Assembly: GCF_052180215.1 (NCBI RefSeq)
Contig: NZ_CP197471.1
Span: 3,568,001-3,632,000, forward strand
DNA from: Pseudoneobacillus sp052180215
Lineage (GTDB): Bacteria > Bacillota > Bacilli > Bacillales > Cytobacillaceae
Length of the DNA: 64,000 bases
Direction: 5' to 3'
The notes under the pieces were generated by a model, which worked only from the letters and a program-made list of their open reading frames with translations, was not told the origin of the DNA and ran no database searches. The translations under genes were made by a program, and so were the position numbers. Of the stretch, positions 59,456 through 64,000 are shown one piece after another (within the stretch, counting starts at the first letter, position 1; every line of letters starts with the position of its first letter).

Positions 59456-59583
59456 GTTGATTTCCGCTCCAGGCACTTGCTTTCCGCGGGGAGGGATGGG
59501 AGCCTCCTCGGCGTTACCGCCTGTGGGGTCTCCCACTTCCCTCTATTGCCCGCAGGAGTCAAGTGCCCTCCACTCCAATCAAC
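59456..59583. repeat. GC-rich dispersed repeat, family B copy 1
   Basis: About 128 bp, far richer in GC than its surroundings, bounded by GTTGA and TCAAC. It shares blocks GCTTTCCGCGGGG, GCCTCCTC, GGGGTCT and CCCGCAGGAGT with the inverted second copy 100 bp downstream. The ends also form a short inverted repeat. No coding sense. Confidence 0.9.
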
Positions 59584-59681
59584 TCAGATTATAAAATACA
59601 AATTTAACTAAAAGAAACTAGCTTTAAGAAACCATTCATTTTAAAAGTTTGTTGTCTTTGTAATAGATTTTTTATGCAAAA

Positions 59682-59812
59682 GGTTGACTGGAGCGGAAGG
59701 TGCGAGACTCCTGCGGGAGCAGCGGGACAGATGAGACCCCGCAGGCGCTTGGCGCTGAGGAGGCTCATCGCCCGCCCCGCGGAAAGCGAGCATCCTGGAG
59801 TGGAAGTCAACC
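59682..59812. repeat. GC-rich dispersed repeat, family B copy 2 (inverted)
   Basis: About 131 bp bounded by GGTTGAC and GTCAACC. Read on the minus strand it aligns with the copy at 59456-59583 over its whole length with many small differences. The terminal inverted repeats (GGTTGACTGGAGCGGAAGG-like ends) are clearer in this copy, giving a MITE-like appearance. Confidence 0.9.
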
Positions 59813-59893
59813 ACTACTCCATTAGCAATAATTCTTAAGAAAACAACTTTTTTTGAAAGAGAAGTTGCCAAATTCAAGAATAGATTTTTCAGC

Positions 59894-59908
59894 TGATAAT
59901 GATTATAA
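59894..59908. promoter_or_regulatory. Fur/PerR-type box before yutI
   Basis: TGATAATGATTATAA is one base away from the 7-1-7 Fur consensus TGATAATNATTATCA. The right half equals the PerR-type half-site. It overlaps a TATAAT that may be the -10 of yutI and lies 25 bases before its start. Confidence 0.6.
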
Positions 59909-59932
59909 TAAAGTAGAAAGGAGTCGATAAAA

Positions 59933-60169
59933 ATGTCAGGTCAAGATATAAAAGCAGAAGTTCAAGAAGTATTAGATAAATTACGCCCATTCCTTCTTCG
60001 TGACGGAGGAGATTGTGAGCTTGTAGATGTAGAAGACGGTATTGTTAAGCTTCGTTTATTAGGTGCTTGCGGAAGCTGTCCAAGTTCTACTATTACATTA
60101 AAAGCAGGTATTGAACGTGCTTTATTAGAAGAAGTACCAGGTGTAGTAGAAGTAGAACAAGTTTTCTAA
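59933..60169 (+). CDS. yutI: NifU C-terminal-domain iron-sulfur scaffold
   Basis: A 78-residue NifU-like protein consisting only of the C-terminal NifU domain. VQEVLDKLRPFLLRDGGDCELVDVEDGIVKLRL is followed by the cluster-binding GACGSCPSSTITLK (CxxC). It assembles or delivers [4Fe-4S] clusters in the cytoplasm. The AAAGGAG site is clear. Close to yutM and redox enzymes. A Fur/PerR-type box precedes it, suggesting control by iron or peroxide. Confidence 0.93.
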   Translation: MSGQDIKAEVQEVLDKLRPFLLRDGGDCELVDVEDGIVKLRLLGACGSCPSSTITLKAGIERALLEEVPGVVEVEQVF

Positions 60170-60177
60170 TTTTAATA

Positions 60178-60214
60178 TAAAAACGCGATTCTTCAATAGA
60201 ATCGCGTTTTTATT
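60178..60214. terminator. Bidirectional terminator between yutI and thrB
   Basis: Stem AAAACGCGATTCT / AGAATCGCGTTTT with a TCAAT loop and flanking A/T runs. Confidence 0.93.
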
Positions 60215-60236
60215 TTCGCTTAAGATACTATTAAAT

Positions 60237-61127
60237 TTAATAAACGTAGCTTCCTCTCAAATCAATAGGAAGATGGGTAATCGTATGATTCGGGAAACAT
60301 TCCTTTAGTGACTGTTGAAGAGATTCTCCATGACCCTTTTCAGCAAAAGCTAAAATGCTCGGTCCAGCACCACTTAATGCAATCCCAAATGCCCCATATT
60401 CTTTTGCGGCTTGTTCAAATTCCTCATACTCTGGTATAAGTCCTCTTCGATAAGGTTGATGAAATAGATCCCTTTCCATCATCAGACCAGCAACCTTCCA
60501 GTTTTTGCTCAGTAATGAGGCAACTAACACATTTCCTAGGGAGGATGCCTCGACTGCTTTTTGAAAAGATAAGTTTTCTGGTAAAACTTGTCTAGATTCT
60601 TTAGTTAGAAGGATACTCTTAGGTATAAAAGCAACGACTTCAAATGCTAAATCCTTAAAGGAAACAAGCTGAACATCCTGCCTAGAATAGCTCCCCACCA
60701 CCAGACCTCCATATAGAGAGGCTCCAACATTATCAGGATGACCTTCCATTTCGGTTGCAATCTCTAACTTTTCTTGAAGAGAAAGTTCAAGTTTTCCTAA
60801 TTGGTTTGCCAATTCAATACCCGCTACTATGGCGGCTGCACTGGATCCTAATCCTCTTGCTAATGGAATGCTTGACTCCATCTTTATGGAACAGGGTGAA
60901 AGTGCTACTCCTTTTTTTTGACTAACAAGTTTAGCTATTTGAAAGATGAAATGCGATTCATCCTTCGGCAGTCCGTCTAGTTCAGGAGATGAGGAAATGA
61001 TTTCAAATCTATCTGAAGGACTTACCTCTAATGTTAAAAATAATCCTAGAGCTATTCCAATTGAATCAAATCCAGGTCCTAGATTAGCGGTACTAGCCGG
61101 TACCTTAATTGTAAATACCTTATTCAT
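60237..61127 (-). CDS. thrB: Homoserine kinase
   Basis: GHMP-family kinase of 296 residues that phosphorylates homoserine for threonine synthesis. VPASTANLGPGFDSIGIALGL is at the N-terminus, the ATP motif PLARGLGSSAAAIVAGI near 90 and ALSGAGPSILAF near 260. The ATG used overlaps the thrC stop by eight bases; an upstream in-frame start would extend further into thrC. Last gene of the hom-thrC-thrB operon, with coupled translation. Confidence 0.95.
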   Translation of the reverse strand: MNKVFTIKVPASTANLGPGFDSIGIALGLFLTLEVSPSDRFEIISSSPELDGLPKDESHFIFQIAKLVSQKKGVALSPCSIKMESSIPLARGLGSSAAAIVAGIELANQLGKLELSLQEKLEIATEMEGHPDNVGASLYGGLVVGSYSRQDVQLVSFKDLAFEVVAFIPKSILLTKESRQVLPENLSFQKAVEASSLGNVLVASLLSKNWKVAGLMMERDLFHQPYRRGLIPEYEEFEQAAKEYGAFGIALSGAGPSILAFAEKGHGESLQQSLKECFPNHTITHLPIDLRGSYVY

Positions 61128-62184
61128 CCCTAACAGCTCCACGGATATGTTCGGCAACGATTTTCTCATTATTAGGAAGTGGAATAGGTTTTACCGCACT
61201 GCTGCTAATCGCTACATCAGGGTCCTTCAAGCCATTCCCAGTTAAAACAGCCACAATAGTAGAACCTTTTTGTAAACTCCCTTTTTGAAGCTGTTTGTAA
61301 ATTCCAGCCAAAGATGCGCAGGAAGCTGGCTCAGCAAATACTCCCTCTTCTCTTGCCAAGGTACGGTACGCCGCTAGGATTTCGTCATCTGTTACGGCGT
61401 CTATTAACCCATTTGATTCTTCTACGGCAGCAGAAGCAAGTGTCCAGCTTGCTGGATTACCAATACGAATGGCTGTCGCAATCGTCTCAGGATGCTCAAT
61501 CACACGATTATAGACGATGGCTGCCGCTCCTTCTGCCTCAAACCCAAACATCTTTGGCAAGCCAGTTCCTCTTTTTTCAGCATATTCTTTAAAACCTTTC
61601 CAATAGGCACTAATATTTCCCGCATTTCCAACGGGGATGGCTAGGATATCCGGTGCTTCTCCAAGCTGATCACAGACCTCAAATGCGGCTGTTTTTTGCC
61701 CTTCTAATCGGTAGGGATTGACTGAGTTGACGAGCGTCATAGCTTCCTTTTCACTAATATTTCGGACCATTTTTAACGCTTCATCAAAATTACCTTCAAT
61801 CGAAATAATTTCAGCACCATACATCATGGCCTGTGCAAGCTTCCCAATCGCAATTTTCCCCTCCGGTATAACAATAATGCATCTTATTCCCGCTCTTGCG
61901 GCATAGGCTGCTGCAGAGGCTGATGTATTACCGGTTGAAGCACAAATAATGGTTTTACTTCCGACCTCCAATGCTTTTGCAACTGCCATAACCATTCCAC
62001 GGTCCTTAAAGGAACCAGTAGGATTTGCTCCTTCAACCTTTACATACAGGTGGACTCCCCATTTTTTTGATAGATTTTCAAGATGAATGAGCGGAGTATT
62101 TCCTTCATTTAATGTTAATAAAGGAGTATTTGTATCAATTGGTAAAAACTCTCGATATTCAACTAACAAACCTCTCCATCTCAT
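61120..62184 (-). CDS. thrC: Threonine synthase
   Basis: PLP enzyme of 354 residues that converts O-phosphohomoserine to threonine. The PLP lysine lies in NPTGSFKDRGM; CASTGNTSASAAAYAARAG and PVGNAGNISAYWKG bind the cofactor phosphate and substrate. The ATG overlaps the hom stop as ATGA and the gene overlaps thrB, so the three genes are translationally linked. Confidence 0.95.
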   Translation of the reverse strand: MRWRGLLVEYREFLPIDTNTPLLTLNEGNTPLIHLENLSKKWGVHLYVKVEGANPTGSFKDRGMVMAVAKALEVGSKTIICASTGNTSASAAAYAARAGIRCIIVIPEGKIAIGKLAQAMMYGAEIISIEGNFDEALKMVRNISEKEAMTLVNSVNPYRLEGQKTAAFEVCDQLGEAPDILAIPVGNAGNISAYWKGFKEYAEKRGTGLPKMFGFEAEGAAAIVYNRVIEHPETIATAIRIGNPASWTLASAAVEESNGLIDAVTDDEILAAYRTLAREEGVFAEPASCASLAGIYKQLQKGSLQKGSTIVAVLTGNGLKDPDVAISSSAVKPIPLPNNEKIVAEHIRGAVRDE

Positions 62185-63479
62185 ACAACTGAACTCCCTT
62201 CAACACGGTAACTACTTTTTATTTCGTCCACAAATGACAAATCACGTAGGATTGATAAAATATTTTGAAATTCACTAGATGATGCTTGGTGAGTAACTAG
62301 GACAATCTCTGCCACTTCATTTTTCTTAATTGGCAATTGTAGAATTTTTTCAAAACTAACCCCATGTTTTGCAAAGATGGAAGTGATTTCAGCAAAAACT
62401 CCGACTTCATCTTTTACATGGAGACGCAGGAAATACTTTGAAAACTTCTCATCCTCTTCTTTTAGTCGTTTTTCAAATTGTGGAGTGACTGCATTTTTCC
62501 CATTAACACCTAAGCGCATATTTTTCATCACGGCGACTAAATCGGATACAATCGCTGTGGCAGTTGGAAGACTTCCAGCTCCCGGTCCGTAAAACATCGT
62601 TTCTCCTACTGCTTCACCATAAACATAGATGGCATTGTATTCATTTTGCACAGAGGCTAACGGATGTCGATTCGATAATAATGTTGGCTGGACACTGACC
62701 TCCACTTTTTCACCGTCTCTGTGTGCTAATCCGATGAGTTTCATTGTGTAGCCGAGCTGCTTTCCGTACAGTAAATCCTCATCTGAAATTTGTGAGATAC
62801 CACTTACTTTCACATCTTCTAAGTCAATTTTCATCGAAAAGCCTAATGTAGCTAGTATGGTCATTTTTCTAGCGGCATCTAAACCTTCTACATCTGCTGT
62901 AGGGTCTGATTCCGCATAACCCAATTCCTGTGCTTCTTTTAAAACCTCTTCATATGGTCTGCCTTCCTGACTCATTTTGGTTAAAATAAAGTTTGTTGTT
63001 CCATTGACAATTCCCATCATTTTTACGATACGATCGGAGGCTAAACCATCCACCAGTGTTCTAATAATAGGAATCCCGCCTGCAACGCTTGCTTCATAAT
63101 ATAAATCGCAGCCGCTTTTTGACGCAACCGTTAACAATTCTGACCCATGTAAAGCCATTAAATCTTTATTCGCTGTTACAACATGCTTTCCTTCTTGCAA
63201 GGCTTTGATGATGTAATTCTTTGTTTCCTCGATACCACCCATTACTTCAATCACAACATCAATATCGTTATCTAATAATATCTCATCAGGATCACTTGTT
63301 AACAGACTAGATTCTACTTGAACATGACGAATTTTAGTCAAATCCTGAACGAGGATTTTTTTTATTTTTACAGGACAACCTACTTGATGCATGAGCTTAT
63401 CCTGATGATTCTCAATAATATTTACAACCCCGCTACCCACTGTTCCCAAACCTAATAATCCAATTGAAATGACCTCCAT
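62181..63479 (-). CDS. hom: Homoserine dehydrogenase
   Basis: A 432-residue enzyme that reduces aspartate semialdehyde to homoserine. An N-terminal Rossmann domain (LLGLGTVGSGVV), the catalytic domain with VTANKDLMALHG, YEASVAGGIPIIRTL, NGTTNFILT and GYAESDPTADVEGLDAARK, and a C-terminal ACT domain (about 350-425, LRLHVKDEVGVFAEITSIFA) for threonine feedback. Start at the ATG six bases after GAGGTG. First gene of the operon. Confidence 0.95.
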   Translation of the reverse strand: MEVISIGLLGLGTVGSGVVNIIENHQDKLMHQVGCPVKIKKILVQDLTKIRHVQVESSLLTSDPDEILLDNDIDVVIEVMGGIEETKNYIIKALQEGKHVVTANKDLMALHGSELLTVASKSGCDLYYEASVAGGIPIIRTLVDGLASDRIVKMMGIVNGTTNFILTKMSQEGRPYEEVLKEAQELGYAESDPTADVEGLDAARKMTILATLGFSMKIDLEDVKVSGISQISDEDLLYGKQLGYTMKLIGLAHRDGEKVEVSVQPTLLSNRHPLASVQNEYNAIYVYGEAVGETMFYGPGAGSLPTATAIVSDLVAVMKNMRLGVNGKNAVTPQFEKRLKEEDEKFSKYFLRLHVKDEVGVFAEITSIFAKHGVSFEKILQLPIKKNEVAEIVLVTHQASSSEFQNILSILRDLSFVDEIKSSYRVEGSSVV

Positions 63480-63535
63480 TTTTTCCACCTCTTCTTTGTC
63501 TTTTCTATAAATACATTTGTTTTTATATAGTAGAC

Positions 63536-63564
63536 ATTATAGAGGTAGTGCTAGCGATTTACAA
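63536..63564 (-). promoter_or_regulatory. Sigma-A promoter of hom-thrC-thrB
   Basis: On the minus strand TTGTAA (63559-63564), 17 bases, TATAAT (63536-63541), about 57 bases before the hom start. No T-box or other leader structure fits in the short 5' region. Confidence 0.8.
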
Positions 63565-63652
63565 TGATAATTTTAAACATTTTTTATGTAATCGTTTTCA
63601 ACACTTTTATAATAATATCAAGTAACTGCAGCGATTCTACTTAAATTTTCTC

Positions 63653-63688
63653 GAAAAAATAAGGTTACCCTCCTTTAGAGGATAACCC
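63653..63688 (-). terminator. Terminator of the 2-hydroxyacid dehydrogenase gene
   Basis: On the minus strand the stem AGGGTTATCCTC / GAGGGTAACCTT is followed by ATTTTTT, just after the stop codon. Confidence 0.85.
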
Positions 63689-63695
63689 TATTTTT

Positions 63696-64000
63696 CTATC
63701 TAATAGCAGCCTGCCAGTCTTTATTTACGAGTGTCTTAGGAGTCTTTCTTTCTAAAACAGCACTTATGTTATCTAAACAAAGTTTCATCATGGTCATTCG
63801 TGTTTCTACACTGGAGCTTCCAATGTGCGGCAATGCCACTACATTGCTAAGCGTGAGTAGAGGATGGGATGATCGGATTGGTTCTACTTCAAATACATCT
63901 AATCCTGCACCGGCAATTTGGCCATTTACTAGAGCTTCATAAAGGTCTTGTTCATTTACGACAGGTCCACGTGCAGCATTCACAAATATAGCAGAAGGTT
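63696..64000 (-). CDS. D-2-hydroxyacid dehydrogenase, C-terminal part (cut by window end)
   Basis: The C-terminal 101 codons of a D-isomer-specific 2-hydroxyacid dehydrogenase. FVNAARGPVVNE and the GAGLDVFEVEP segment end the NAD domain. The catalytic Glu is in FEVEP and the catalytic His in VALPHIGSSSVETR. This pattern fits the glyoxylate/hydroxypyruvate reductase (GyaR-like) branch. The reading frame runs open to the window edge, so the N-terminus lies outside. Substrate not certain. Confidence 0.88.
   Translation of the reverse strand, partial: PSAIFVNAARGPVVNEQDLYEALVNGQIAGAGLDVFEVEPIRSSHPLLTLSNVVALPHIGSSSVETRMTMMKLCLDNISAVLERKTPKTLVNKDWQAAIR

Noticed and set aside
59604..59877. Overlapping open frames in the GC-rich repeat
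   Set aside because: High GC content creates chance open frames; no ribosome binding site or known protein similarity is visible.
63480..63652. Possible T-box leader before hom
   Set aside because: The promoter is only about 57 bases from the start codon and no T-box motif or antiterminator hairpin is visible.

Overview
The window looks like a chromosomal segment of a low-GC Gram-positive bacterium of the Bacillaceae. Gene content and order follow the pgi-yug-kap-pbpD-yuf-yui-yum-yut-hom part of the Bacillus subtilis chromosome as I remember it. Ribosome binding sites are strong AGGAGG types, starts include many TTG and GTG codons, and most transcription units end in clear intrinsic terminators. 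I saw no rRNA, tRNA, CRISPR array, phage gene or insertion sequence.

Layout. 1-8.2 kb: first codons of pgi, an iron alcohol dehydrogenase, yuzA, and an arginine/ornithine catabolic block (rocA-rocD-rocG) divergent from its activator rocR. A sigma-54 promoter and two candidate activator sites lie between them. 8.3-13.2 kb: a sodium symporter, a small HTH protein, alaR-alaT, yugF, yugE. 13.2-24.1 kb: a carbohydrate island with a 6-phosphogluconate dehydrogenase, an RpiR regulator with gluconokinase, an AraC regulator divergent from one GH65 phosphorylase, and maltose phosphorylase with beta-phosphoglucomutase. No sugar transporter is present there. 24.4-31.4 kb: Cu/Zn superoxide dismutase, a cyclophilin lipoprotein, kapB, kapD, pbpD, FMN-riboswitch-controlled ribU, yufK. 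31.5-40.2 kb: ion-transport and envelope genes, including an ECF sigma / anti-sigma / Kef-type antiporter operon and a second paralogous antiporter. 40.2-49.1 kb: one operon of about 8.8 kb for uptake (TRAP transporter) and breakdown of a sugar acid, most likely D-galactonate, headed by its LacI-type regulator. 49.2-64 kb: conserved housekeeping genes (pepA, yuiABCD, yumB, yutM, yuzB, yutJ, yuzD, yutI, thrB-thrC-hom) and a truncated 2-hydroxyacid dehydrogenase.

How the parts work together. The roc genes convert ornithine to glutamate and then 2-oxoglutarate. The GH65/pgmB genes turn alpha-glucosides into glucose 6-phosphate, and the gluconate genes feed the pentose phosphate pathway. The galactonate operon should yield pyruvate plus glyceraldehyde 3-phosphate, with a second aldolase offering an unphosphorylated route.

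The most unusual content is between and around genes: four families of dispersed or tandem repeats, one with a perfect 24-bp stem covering the stop codons of two convergent genes; a triple 13-bp operator; Rex-like operators before both NADH dehydrogenase genes; and a 6-phosphogluconate dehydrogenase with an NAD-type cofactor loop. I did not find a clearly new defence or mobile system. The best candidates for undescribed biology are the sigma/anti-sigma/antiporter operon and the repeat families.
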